From the NCBI RefSeq assembly GCF_001642475.1, contig NW_019173968.1, forward strand, positions 124,001-188,000: DNA of 64,000 nucleotides. Reading direction: 5' to 3'. Source of the stretch: Fonsecaea monophora. Its lineage: Eukaryota; Ascomycota; Eurotiomycetes; Chaetothyriales; Herpotrichiellaceae. The position numbers and the translations under genes were made by a program. The notes under the pieces are model-generated. The model was not told where the DNA came from. It saw only the letters and a list, made by a program, of their open reading frames with translations, and made no database searches. The first letter of the stretch is position 1. Every line of letters starts with the position of its first letter. Positions 32,697 to 44,356 of this stretch are shown piece after piece.

Positions 32697-33370
32697 GGCG
32701 GCGTCGGCGTCGAGGAAGTGTAGTCACCAAGGGAAAGTCTGGGTCGGGAGATGCTGGGGTGTTTCTTTCCAAGGTTACGTGTGATGGGGTTTCCGAGTGT
32801 TGGTGATAGATCGAGGAAGTAAGAATGGGATCAAGTCCGTGGCGGGAAATAACCCCAGCCGGCCAAGGCAGTATGATGTTAGCAGGCAGTTCTCTCGGAG
32901 CTGCCTTGGTAGAGGCAGCTCGCCTTTGATGGGTCATGACAAGGCAGTCAGCTCTGCCTGCCTACCCTTCTACCGGGGACAGTTGATCACTCGAGATCGA
33001 ACAAAGAACAACAAGGAGAGATGGTGAAGCTGCCAGGCTTCTGGAATGGGTCAGTCAGTGGTCGATGACATATTGAAGGGAAACCATTTCTTAGGTACAG
33101 CACTTGCCAGGCTAGATACTAACGAGAGGCCATGATATCAGATCATGGGCCAATAGTTGAGAGCACCCTTGGACATCCTTGAGTCCTTGAAGACTTGCCT
33201 CCCATTCCATCTTCTGATCTGCGTGATGAAACCCCCAGCACCATCTCTTCCGCCAAAAAAAAACCCAGCACATATCCTTAGCCTCTTGCTATTGGTGACG
33301 CAGCTCCAAAATCCCCGGTGCTCAGCTTAATCCTTACCCCCATTCTCATTCCATGATTCTTTGATATCTC
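32697..33370. other. Intergenic region, no gene seen
   Basis: Promoter side of the preceding gene and 3' flank of the next. No coding signal; a short A run near 33256. Confidence 0.5.
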
Positions 33371-34033
33371 TCACCCTCTTCCAGCATCCAATAAGTCAAG
33401 TCTTTCCCACATGGCCAAGCAGCCGAAAACCATCGCACACTTGAGTTTGACTTTCAAATCCGGGAAAGCGATGGCGATAAGCAGGCAATATTTCGAGTGG
33501 TGGGCGAAGTGAGGGAGTGTTGCGAAAAGAAGACATAGGAGGACAAGGTCGAGGAACTGACGAGGGTTGCCGATGAATAGGACGCATGTCGAGACGCAAG
33601 CAATTATCGAGAGGACCGACACTTGGTTTTCGGTATGGTCGACGACAGACGCGACGCCCTTGTCGTGAGTCGTAGATTTGTGTGTCCTTCGGACTCCGAG
33701 CTCTTCATCGTCACGCGCACCACCGCTGTATGTTTCGACGCCCCCATTACTTGCAATCGTGAAAGGCCCTATCCATGCGCCGGGGATACTGCTGAGTAAG
33801 TGGCCCACGTCAGGATGCGTTTCGGGAGTCTCATGTCCGTCCGGAATCTCGTCGACCCAGTCCTCAGCTTCGCCGTCTGCGTCGGGTGATAAGCAGAATC
33901 TGCTTGGGCCTTCAAACCAAGTCTCAACCTTTTCCCGTCGGATGGGAGAGAACTGCTCTATGCGAAGTGATCGTCGTGTTTCCGGGGAGATTTGGTGGTC
34001 TGAAAAGCCATCGTCACAATGAACACTGCTCAT
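33371..34033 (-). CDS. Unknown protein with C-terminal hydrophobic segments
   Basis: Single exon of 220 residues from the ATG at 34033; the frame upstream to 34072 has no ATG. The N-terminal 135 residues are acidic and polar, with EDWVDEIPDGHETPETH near residue 57. Two to three hydrophobic stretches follow from about 140 (SVLSIIACVSTCVLFIG and FLDLVLLCLLFATLPHF), ending in a mixed tail. No family was recognised. It is the last of the run of unknown minus-strand membrane proteins and lies just downstream of ATP3, with no sign of shared transcription. Confidence 0.55.
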   Translation of the reverse strand: MSSVHCDDGFSDHQISPETRRSLRIEQFSPIRREKVETWFEGPSRFCLSPDADGEAEDWVDEIPDGHETPETHPDVGHLLSSIPGAWIGPFTIASNGGVETYSGGARDDEELGVRRTHKSTTHDKGVASVVDHTENQVSVLSIIACVSTCVLFIGNPRQFLDLVLLCLLFATLPHFAHHSKYCLLIAIAFPDLKVKLKCAMVFGCLAMWERLDLLDAGRG

Positions 34034-34404
34034 GTTGACGGAGTACGTCAAGATTTGATGAAGGTGTTTCAAAACCGGGACGGGGGAATGCTCGACTTGA
34101 TGACTTTGGTTAGACGCGAGAATTCACGCAGTAGTGACTAGTGTGGGATCTTGGTGAGGCAGCGGCAAACAAAAAATCTCATTCAATTCATAGCACGGCA
34201 GGAAAGGATGGAAACAATGCCGACCAAGTGCATTACCTGCGGCAAATGTAAGCAACGTCAAGACTTTCGCAAGAAGCCACCTGCACCACGAGAAGATGCT
34301 CATTGACACAAAAGCTGTGCATGAAATCTGGAAGAGTCTTCTTTGATAACAGTAAAAAATTGAGGGTGGGCAGTTATGTACAACTTTCTCTTTTGAAACG
34401 AAGC
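34034..34404. other. Short intergenic region, no gene seen
   Basis: 3' flank of ATP3 and promoter of the unknown gene at 33371-34033. No further feature seen. Confidence 0.5.
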
Positions 34405-35469
34405 CTACATGTCTTCCGAGGCAGTGGCACCAGTGATAATCTCGACCAATTCTCCGGTAATGACAGCTTGTCGGGTTCTGTTGTACAAGATAGTAAATCT
34501 GCCAATCATGTCTCCGGCGTTCTTGGACGCGTTCTGTTAAAACCTTGTGTCAGCGCAAGTATCAACGTCAGATATCAGACGACAACTCACATCCATGGCA
34601 TTCCGTCTGGCGGACTGTTCACAGGCATGGCCTTCGGCAAGAGCCCAGTAGAGAGAGTTGGCCAAGGCATACTCTCGGAGGTTGGCGAGAACTTCGTCAT
34701 CAATCTCAAAAGCAGCAAAGTTGGGAGATTGAGTGATGGCCTCCTCGGAATATGCTTCGACCGTGACAGGCTCATAGCTCTGAGCGTTGATGAACTTGTT
34801 GTAGAGAATCTTGACGCTGGCGTATTCTTCCGGGAGCAGGACGAGTTGGTCGGCAATAGCTTGGGCATCGGCAAAGGTAGGCACATCTCTTCCAATACCA
34901 GCAAAGCTCAACAAAACATTCCTGGGGTTGGAACGACCAATTTGGGCCTTGCACTTTTCACCAATGATGACAATGTCGAGGTTGGGGTCCTGTTCCAGCA
35001 TTCGACGAGCGGTACGCGACAGTCCGGAATGGATACCACCGCAGAGGCCTTTATCGGAGCTGGCAACAACCAACAGGGTCTTCTTCTCCTCCAATGGCTT
35101 GGTTTCCGCCTCTTCAAAGACCTTGTTTGACGTTTGCCCATAGGATCTCGATTCGGTCATGGCCTTTTGCGCACGAGTAAGCTTGGTCGAGGCAACGATT
35201 TTCATGGTCTTTGTGATCTTTTCAATGTTTCGAATGGACTTGAGACGACCTGCGCACCGTTAGCGATCGCAATCGAGCTCCCTGTCTTAAATTCCATACT
35301 CTCGATTTCTCGTAGCGTGGCATAACCGGCGACCTGGGGAACAGCCGTCCTGGTGATATATCAGTCAGGGTTATTCTAGCTCCTGAGATTTTGCACCCGA
35401 TTGAACTCACTTTGCAAGGGCGGCATTGCCAGCCACGAGGGCCGGTCTCACAGCTCTGGACAGCATCAT
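34405..35469 (-). CDS. ATP3: Mitochondrial F1 ATP synthase gamma subunit
   Basis: Four exons, 35469-35411, 35349-35300, 35249-34591 and 34533-34405, give 298 residues. The first exon encodes a short Arg/Ala-rich mitochondrial presequence. The mature part starts near YATLREIESRLKSIRNIEKI, the gamma-subunit N-terminal helix of the rotor shaft. The Rossmann-like core includes LLVVASSDKGLCGGIHSGLS. The C-terminal helix ends with NRTRQAVITGELVEIITGA, the family signature that inserts in the alpha3beta3 hexamer. Intron lengths are 61, 50 and 57 nt. It transmits proton-driven rotation to the catalytic sites in the matrix. It diverges from TOP1. Confidence 0.96.
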
Positions 35470-36143
35470 GGTGCAACTTGGCTGACCACGAGGCCGTAAG
35501 GGAGCAGTGATGTGATGGAGAGATGAACTGGATGTTGAGGGAGAGGAGATTCGGGAGGTGCGAGGGCAGCTGGTCAATGAACAAACTGAGGTTCCGATCA
35601 GAGCTTCAGTGGTGGGAAGACACGCTAGCCTAATTTGGACTAGTGCGCTTGGAGAACAAAATCGTCGATACAACCGAATCGGAAGTGGGCAATCAATGGC
35701 CTGTTGCCTCTCCCTCTTCCCTCCCAGAACGAGCCTCACGAATGAAGTGAGTGGATAAGTGGTGGATTGTGCTGCTCTCTGACTTTCCCTCATTCTATTT
35801 TGCTACTCGGCCTCGCCCATTCCCATTCTTCTCATCCCATTCCCTTCACCTCTTCTTTCCTCTTCTCTCATTGTCTCTCTCTTAAATACCAACTCAACTT
35901 GTCATTCAGTCACTCCTCGGCATCTCCCTCGCTCGCCTCCTCGAATACCAACCACAGGCACGGTCTCCCTTCGTCGCTATCGAGGTCTCGCCCACCATTC
36001 CGATTTTCCGAGGCGCGTTTTGGAGGTCACTTCAATCCGTTGCCTCACATTCCTACTCACGTCCACCTCTATTATTTGCTGTTCCACCTCTACAATTTGT
36101 TTTCGCGAGGTCACTGCGCCCCATCTCTTATCCCACGCGCCTC
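35470..36143. promoter_or_regulatory. Bidirectional promoter of ATP3 and TOP1
   Basis: 674 bp between divergent starts. The plus strand carries a pronounced C/T-rich tract at about 35771-35890 (CTCTCT, TTCCTC strings), the usual fungal core-promoter feature upstream of transcription start, pointing toward TOP1. Confidence 0.55.
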
Positions 36144-39122
36144 ATGGATTCTTCCGACGATGATATGCCCCTCGCGGGCTCAAGGAGGGCAAACGGCACA
36201 AACGGAGGTACGCTCTCCCTATTGTAACCAGTGGCTCCAGGCATCCTCGTTCGCGTTTGTTTTCTCAACTTTCTATTATTCGCTTCTCAACGTTTGTCAT
36301 CTAACTGACACTACAAGCAGTCACGCCTCCTCTATCTTCCTCCAAAATCCCGTCCTCACTTGACGCTGCAATGGATCGTCAGATTCCCACCAACGGCGAG
36401 GTCGTGCCGGGTATTTCCATGGCCAATGGAGAGGTAAAGGTAGAAGAGCTATCACCACCTGGCAACAAGGATAGCGTCCCCAATGGCGTCGCTGCCGCAA
36501 AACGCAAGGCCAGGGAGAGTCTCACGCGACCATCTTACGCCGAGCCTGAAAGCAGCGACGACGACTTACCACTGGTATGCGATCCCAATAATTCCAGAAT
36601 CTGCCTCTTGAGAGAACATCCCGGCTGATGCGGATGCAGAGCAAAAAGAGAAAGGTCGCAACCGCTGTTGATTCAGATTCCGACGACGCCCCTCTCGCTT
36701 CCAAGGCCCAGGCAAACGGCAAAGTTGTGCAGAAGCCCCCTCGAGTTTCAGCTCATCAAATTGGTGAAGAGTCCGACTCAGACGTGCCTCTTGGCCAGAA
36801 GCTAGCCAAGCAAAAGCAGAAGATCGAAAAAGCAGCAGAAAAGGAAGCAAAGCAGATTCGAAAAGAGGAGAAGGAGACTGGGAAGGCACCCAAAAAGGCC
36901 GTCCCGGCAAAGAGAGTAAAAAAGGAAGAATCCAGTGACGACGAAAAGCCTCTATCAAAACGTGCATCTACAGCCGCTACCAAGAAAACGAAAGCCGAAC
37001 CATCTAAACCTGCTAAAAAGGTTAAGATAGAAGCTCCTCCTTCTGCGAAGAAATCCAAGGTAATCAAAAAGGAAGAGAGTGCCGATCCCGAGGAGGAAGA
37101 CGACGAAGAAGACGAAGTCAAGTGGTGGGAGGATCCAACTAAGGGCGATGGAACAAACAAGTGGGAGACTTTGCAGCACAATGGTGTCGTCTTCCCACCC
37201 CCTTACCAACCACTTCCTCCAAATGTCAAGATGAAATACGACGGTGAACCCATTACCCTCCATCCTGATGCAGAGGAAGTGGCTGGTTTCTTTGGTAGCA
37301 TGCTCAACTCGACGCACAACGTGGAAAATCCTACCTTCCAGAAAAACTTCTTCAGTGACTTCAAGGACATTCTAAAGAAGACTGGCGGTGCAAAGAACAG
37401 AAATGGGGAGAAGGTAGAGATTAAGGAATTCTCAAAATGCGACTTCAGACCAATCTTCGACCACTACGAAGCGGAAAGGGCGGCGAAAAAGGCCTTGTCC
37501 AAGGAGGAGAAGAAAGCTCTCAAAATAGCAAAAGACGAAGCCGAAGCGCCGTACATGTACTGCGTTTGGGATGGCAAGAAACAAAAGGTTGGCAACTTCC
37601 GAGTTGAACCTCCTGGTCTTTTCCGCGGCCGAGGTGATCATCCAAAGACGGGCAAAGTCAAGACGAGGGTTATGCCTGAACAAATCACGATCAACATTGG
37701 TGAAGAAGCCACCGTCCCTACTCCTCCAGAAGGCCACAAATGGAAGGAAATCAAGCACGACAAGCAAGGGACGTGGCTGGCAATGTGGCAGGAGAACATC
37801 AACGGCAACTACAAGTATGTCATGCTGGCTGCCAACTCGGACGTCAAAGGCCAGAGCGACTACAAGAAGTTTGAGAAGGCTCGTGAACTGAAGAAGCACA
37901 TTGATCGAATTCGCAAAGATTATCGGAAGGAACTCAAATCAGAACTCATGGCAGATCGGCAAAAGGCAACCGCCATGTACCTCATCGATCAGTTCGCTCT
38001 TCGTGCCGGCAATGAAAAGGGCGACGATGAGGCTGACACAGTCGGTTGTTGTTCTCTGAAATATGAGCACATTACCTTGAGAGCTCCGAACACGGTTATC
38101 TTCGACTTCCTGGGCAAAGACAGCATTCGCTTTCATGAGGAGTTCGAGGTGGACCCGCAGGTCTTCAAGAATCTCAAGATCTTCAAGAAGCCGCCGAAGA
38201 GTGAAGGAGATGACATATTCGACAGGCTCACTACGACTCAACTCAACAACCATCTGAAGAACTACATGCCTGGTTTAACCGCCAAGGTCTTCCGTACCTA
38301 TAACGCATCTTTCACCATGGCCAAGCTACTTTCCGAGATGAAATCTGAAGGTACAATTGCTGAAAAGATCAAGGATTACAATGACGCGAATCGACGAGTG
38401 GCAATTCTTTGTAACCACAAGCGAACGGTGGCAGCCGGGCATGCGAATCAGATGGAGAAATTGAGTGACCGAATCAAAGGCCTCAAGTACCAGCAATGGC
38501 GAGTCAAACAAATGATGCTCGACATCGACTCGAAGATCAAGAAGAAGAAGGGCGCAGAGTATTTCGAATTGCCCGACGACCTGGATGAGGCATGGATCCA
38601 AGAACACCAGGCTTTCTTGTTGGAGGAACAGAAGATGAAGATCACCAAAAAATTTGAAAAGGACAATGAGAAGCTCAAAGCGGAAGGAGAGAAAGAGATG
38701 AAGCCGAAGGAGCTCGAAGAACGCTTGAAGGCTGTCAAGGAGATGGAGAAGAGGTTTCAGAAGGAGAACAAGACGAAGAAGGTCGAGCCTGAAGGCAAGT
38801 CCCCGACAATTGAGAAATTGGAAGAGCAGGTCAAGAAGTTCGACGCGAGAATTGCTACTATGTCCGTCCAGGCGGAGGACAAGGAGAACAATAAAGAGGT
38901 GGCATTGGGAACTTCAAAGATCGTAAGTCCTGGACTACACGTGCTCTCTCTGTCAATCAGGCTTTGCTAACCATATCTTTCTTGCAGAACTACATCGATC
39001 CACGGTTGACGGTGGTTTTCAGCAAGAAATTTAATGTTCCCATCGAGAAATTCTTCTCAAAGACACTTCGTGAAAAGTTCGAATGGGCGATCAAGTCCGT
39101 TGACGAGAACTGGGTCTTCTAA
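36144..39122 (+). CDS. TOP1: DNA topoisomerase I (type IB)
   Basis: Four exons, 36144-36207, 36321-36574, 36640-38922 and 38988-39122, give 911 residues. The N-terminal 200 residues are Lys/Ser/Asp-rich and disordered, with basic nuclear-localisation clusters such as SKKRKVA. The core domain includes TAMYLIDQFALRAGNEKGDD, holding a conserved catalytic Arg, and ILCNHKRTV with the catalytic His. A charged coiled-coil linker follows. The last exon begins with the active-site segment: Tyr869 in SKINYIDPRLTVVF forms the 3'-phosphotyrosyl link with DNA. The enzyme relaxes supercoils in the nucleus during transcription and replication. The catalytic Tyr lies just after the last intron, so correct splicing there is essential for activity. 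Confidence 0.96.
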
Positions 39123-41628
39123 GTCTTGTCCGATCGATTTGGTCATGCGGACTTGAGCAACGATCGGACAGCACAGGCCATGACCAAATGGTCGCATTTC
39201 AATGTTGGCGACCTACTACAATCTACCGACATCCAGCATGGTCGAAGACTAGACGAGTATCATACGAGAACAATGCACCATTACGAATACCATCCACCAC
39301 ACAGTCCCATGACGTATCTTCAAGTGCTGTGGCGTGGGATGCAAATGGTCACGACAGATGCATGTTTCCGGCACGGAGACTTCCCTCAGCAGGTGTTGTT
39401 CCAGGCTGCAGGGGGTTGGGCTGTCGCCTATATGCTCGGAAATGCAGACAGTGCATGTAGCTGAAGGACGACTCTCTCTGTCCTCTACATTACCAACGAG
39501 CTTTTTTTCATGGAATGTCTTTGCGTCTGGTTTGCATCATTTCAGAGGGGAGGAAAGGGGAGGCGAGAGCTTTGCTTATTTAGCTTGCATTTGGGGTTTA
39601 TTAGCATGGCACCGACCCAGGACGGCGGCGGCATCGTTCACCAAGCACATACTTGCACACCAGCACTGTACAGTTCAACGCAGCTCAGGCAGCACAGTAC
39701 AGATCTAGAAGAGTTAGAAGAAGCTACCTACCTACATACATACTTAACTAGAGCCCTCCTAGGAGACACCTATCCATGTATATATCTATACCTACTCGTA
39801 CAATATACAGAGGGAAGTCAGATCGATCTATAGACGTCTAAGAGAGGTTCTGTACAGAAAGGAGAAAGAGGTATACAGGATGTATGCTCTCTCTCTCTCT
39901 CTCGCCCACGCACTTAAAGACAGACATACTGCCGCATGAAATGGATATGCATGGATATGGATATGGCTCATGAGTAAACTCAAGAGTATGTGTGATTAAA
40001 AAGCATATATGATTGACAATTTTGCTCGTAGCTCAGCTAGAAAGGAAAAAGACAGACACTACTACTTAAAAATTCTTTCGAGCGTCCAGCCCCAATCTGA
40101 TCCCTGTACAGTCAAGTTTCAAAGTCAAAAAGTCAAAGTCGAGTCAAGTCAATGCCATCAACATCCACGACCAAACAACCACAACCACAATGATAATCAC
40201 AACGATAACCACAAGCGCAACGACGACGACGATCTATCCTTCTGCCTTCCGCTCCCTTTTCGCATTCCAACATCATCAATGTCCAGTCTCGTCTAGAGAC
40301 CATGTGGGCAAGGGTGTGTGATGTACGGAAAAGGCCCAGAAGCAGAACGATGATTATCATCCTCTCTCGTCTCCTCAACAGCCTTGTCCTTTCACTGCAC
40401 CAGGCAGCATCCCTCTGCTACCTCTCAACCAAGCCCAGCCTAGTCATGTCCCTCTCACTCCTCATAACCCAGGTGATCCAGCCCTGTTTGTAATGCACCC
40501 TTTCTCTTCCTGCCATTCATGGTTCCCAAGTCCCCTTCCATGCCCCCCCCCAAACCCTGTGATTTCCACCAACCGAGCATGCAGAGGCAATCTGTTCAAA
40601 ATACATCTCGAAAAAAGCACGCAAGACACAGATTCGCACAAGGAGATTCGTCAGGCCGGTTCGTTCAACGATCGTCAATGATGGTGTAAGAGGGAGTAAT
40701 AAAAACGATGGTCGATGCTTCAAAATGGCTTCGGCTCACTCAATGAACACGAACCAGTAGTCGAAGGAGAGAAAGAAAATGATGCCGTCCATTGGTTGTG
40801 CGCGTGCACGTTGGTCGTTCTCGCTTGCCCAATGTATCCTCCCATCCGGTTTTCGTGATGCAAAAAGGCTCAAATTCCCTCCGATTTTCCCATATTGTTT
40901 CGCTTTGACTGCCTTGTCCCTTTTCACGGTGAGGTGAGTCCTTGTTTCTAAATTCCCCAGCTTCCCAGCGTCGAGTTCCCGTAGCCCTGTCTGTGTCTCT
41001 TGCAAAGCCCATGATCAACGCGAGCACTCGAGTCACCCGGCAAGGGACACGAACACTGTTGCCACCTCCTTTCGTGGTCATTCCAAAGCCTATTCCACAT
41101 ACATTACTTCCGACACCATGGTATGTGCGTGGATATGTAGCAAAAAGAAAAGTCTCGGTCGTTAAAACCAACAGTGGAAAGCAAATTGCGTTCGGAAGCG
41201 ACAGGCGGTGTGATCAAAGATGATGCGGGTGTCTGATAGTAGACGGCTGGTCGTCGCGGTGGGCGGGTTCTTGTTGTTGTGACGAGAAGACAGTAGCCTT
41301 TGCCGCCAACCCCAGGGCGTCAGAGGCAGATTGGAAATGAAAATTCGTCAGCTGGTGACGATAGGTTTGACGTGTCCTGGCGTGAGCCCATACTCTCTGT
41401 AATGTTTGATATTGATGGACAAAGGAAAAGCTGAGGGTGATGAACGGATTAACCCTGCGAGATTCAGCAAGTCATTGAAATCCAAAAGACCTCCCACCCA
41501 GACGATGCTTCTCTCCCATCCCCAGACGAAACAACGCTTGCTAAACTGGCAGGCCCCCCCTTAGTATGCAAGACAAATGAAAGAGATGGGAAAAGAATGT
41601 CCAATGTGGCTTCCGGAAAACATCAGGC
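39123..41628. other. 2.5-kb convergent intergenic region
   Basis: Lies between the 3' ends of TOP1 and HAP2. Short repeats are frequent: CT units at 39886-39903, ATGGATATG copies near 39940-39966, ACATAC strings near 39735. Frames are short and without protein character. Probably two 3' UTRs plus spacer. Confidence 0.5.
39886..39903. repeat. CT microsatellite
   Basis: About nine CT units in the intergenic region after TOP1. Confidence 0.8.
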
Positions 41629-42621
41629 TCAGCCCGTGTCCTCCTCACCGTCATCGTCATCCTCTTCTTCGGCACTCTCACTGGCGAGCTTCGATCTCTT
41701 GACCGGGGTTTCGTTGTCGGAAGGGCCCGCCTTTCTCTTGGTGCCCGAAGACACGTTGTCGGCTTTCTTGGTCACGGGCGTTCCGTTCTCGGTGCCCTCA
41801 CCTTGATTCTTCTCCAATGCTGCGACCTCATCGGCCGTCAAGAACCGACCGCCGGGACCACGAGGTCGTCGCATAGCGTGATTGTGTCTCGACTCGTGAA
41901 GGTACGGCTTACGACCTTTGGATGTGAGCCTCAACTGCTCTTCAAGCTTCTGTCGAGCAACACGGCGTTTGAGAATGCGATGGAACTGTTTCGCATTGAC
42001 ATACAATGGAGACTCCTCTGCACTTCCCGCTACGATTTCTTCCTGTGGTGGCTGTACAGGTTGTTGCGGAGGAGGCATTGTGGGAGGAACCGGCTGCCGT
42101 GGCATGTTATGATTCAGGACAGGCTGGGAGACTTGGCCGTGAGGACTCGTGATATGTTGGCTCATGCGTCTCTGTTGGTTCAACTGTCCTGCTTGGGGCA
42201 TGCTCACAGTGGAAGGTAGGGGGGGCATTTGTCCTGCATTCAAGTGTTAGGAAATGGACCGCCATCATTCTCAAGATGCTCCGGGAGAAGGGGTAGACTC
42301 ACCTGATGCCGCCGCGGTAGCCATGGCCGCAGCTTGAGTCGGCGATATGCCATAACCTTGTGTCATCCCCGTACCGACACCATATTGCGGATAAGCAATG
42401 GATTGATGGACACCACCAGCCGACTGAGGTTGGTAGTGATTCTGGCTTTGGGAAGGGAGGATGGGAGAGGCTTGATTGGGGTTGTGTTGTTGCATATGCG
42501 ATTGAGGGCCGGATGGAGACTGGAGCGAACCGGGACCGGCACTCTGAGGCGACGTTTGATAACCTCCCTGCATATGAGGATGCTGGGTGTGTTGCTGATA
42601 CTGAGGGGGATATTCCATCAT
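41629..42621 (-). CDS. hapB: CCAAT-binding complex subunit HAP2/HapB (NF-YA)
   Basis: Two exons, 42621-42303 and 42233-41629, with a 69-nt intron (GTGAGT donor), give 307 residues from MMEYPPQYQQ. The N-terminal 175 residues are Gln/Pro/Ser-rich, typical of an activation region. The NF-YA core spans about 181-240: the subunit-association helix with PLYVNAKQFHRIL, a short linker, and the DNA-binding helix with YLHESRHNHAMRRPRGPGGR, both intact. A Lys/Arg-containing nuclear signal (GTKRKAG, PVKRSK) and an acidic tail follow. The protein joins HapC/HapE and reads CCAAT, and in fungi it governs respiration, iron and redox genes. The frame continues a few codons above the ATG, so an extra 5' exon is possible. 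Confidence 0.95.
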
Positions 42622-44339
42622 GTACACGTCTTTCGCTACGAAGATGGCACGTCTCGCTCAGTACTGGTGATGGACTTCGGGGCTGCAGAGATAGAGAAGG
42701 TTCTCGGCCCGCAGAGAATGGACTTGCTTGGATCGCCTCAGCTGTCGCGCGTACGGGAGGACGCAGGTCTCCGGAGGCTAAGCTGGGCAGTTAAGAGGTC
42801 GAGCAAGGCCGCAAAAGGTGATGGTCGAATAGCTGAGACGCGCTCTCTGGGGGCTGTTGTGCCTTGAAATGTTGCAACAACGGCGCCTCGACACTCTGAT
42901 AGGAGGGTCTAACAGCGGTAGGTTGGAGCCTGGTTCCTTGCGTTAGTTGCTAGCGCAGCTCACGGCGGTCACTGGATCGCCGGCAAAGCACCAATACTGA
43001 CCTTCGCTGGTGATAGAGCAGATGATGAACAGACTGGGTCTGAGAATTGTCGAAGGAGTCGAACCCAGCGGTCCACTCACTATATTGACAAAGACAAGTC
43101 AACAAATGAGGCGAGATAGGGTCCGGGATGTTGCTGCAACCGTCGACACCCGGGCTGAGTTCGCCTCAGATTGGGCTTCTTTGCAGGAGAAGCTGGGGTC
43201 TAGCGCTGTTGATGAGTTGTCACTTCTGCTCTCAAGGGAAGCAGAATGTGGCGCGGGACGAGGATGCCTGACTTGAGGACGTCACGCAGCAGGCACTGTT
43301 TTTTCCAGCTCTTTCTCCTGCTTGCTCCGCCGGTCAACGTTGTTGTCGTTCCTCGTCGTCGCCGATGTTTTTGGCGGTGCTTCCCGTTTTCCCGAAGCTT
43401 TGATGCGACGCGCCGCAGGCTGGAATGGATTTGTTTGGATTGCGGGCGTCTGAGAGGAATGATTCGAGGGCGCGGAAGGAAGGTAAGCTGCGATTCGATT
43501 GCCAGACTACGTACTGAGGACAGTGTGAATCAGTATTGGCTCTGGTAGAGCGCAAAGACGATTATTGGAGGATGGGGTCGGGTGGGAATGGTTATGTAGC
43601 AATCGATTGGAGGCGCGCATGCAGTGATGTGTTGGCAACTCCATGCACTCACCTCTTAGTTCCGTCCCACACTGTCAACAGGCAAACCCGGAGACGGCCA
43701 GCCAGTATCTATTCTTGTAGATGATGAAATTTCTGGTCTTGTTGGAGAGGGGAAGATTTGTGGGATCTGTTGTGGTCTCTCGGAACAACCACGGGTCGTG
43801 CCCAAGTGATGCGACAGCCCGATCAAAGTTGCTGCCCACAAAATGAAGCTGGTTGAATTTACAAGATTCTAGTTGGCGCGAGATGCGCAGAGGCCGGTTT
43901 CTGCGCCCGCGACAAGGATGAAGCTGGTCACCGACGCGTTCTTGATACAAGAGACGACAGACCCCGAGCGAGATCGAAGTTTGATGCGCTCGCGATTGTT
44001 ACAGAGCGACAGTGACGTGGGAGTTTTTGCCAAATAATGTGCGGCTGGGGTTGAAGCGCTGTCAATGGCGGTAGCGGGAAGTGCGGCGGTGGAGGACTGT
44101 GTTTTTTGGGGACACGGGACTGGCGGTCGGTCAGTCAATCGGTGATGCGTGTCAGTCAATTTTGCGTGTTGTGATAGATAGATTGCCAGCGGTGAGGCGG
44201 GAGATTTACCGCGGTGAGTAATGGCAGTAGTGGGTGGGCTTGCAGATTGCAGAGCTGGCCTAGGTGACTGGGGTTAGGTGGGAGGGGGGTTGTGTTGATG
44301 GCTTGTCGGGCTGATGGATGGCTTGTTGCGCTTGTCCTC

Positions 44340-44356
44340 GGGGGGGGGGGGGGGGG
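44340..44356. repeat. Run of 17 G
   Basis: An uninterrupted G homopolymer, the longest in the window, in non-coding DNA about 1.7 kb upstream of hapB. Such runs are prone to slippage and assembly error. Confidence 0.9.

Noticed and set aside
37100..38900. Large minus-strand frames opposite topoisomerase I
   Set aside because: Shadows produced by Lys/Glu-rich codons on the real strand.
43040..43090. Minus-strand GGGTTCGACTCC resembling a tRNA B box
   Set aside because: The T-stem does not pair, and no A box lies at a workable distance, so there is no cloverleaf.
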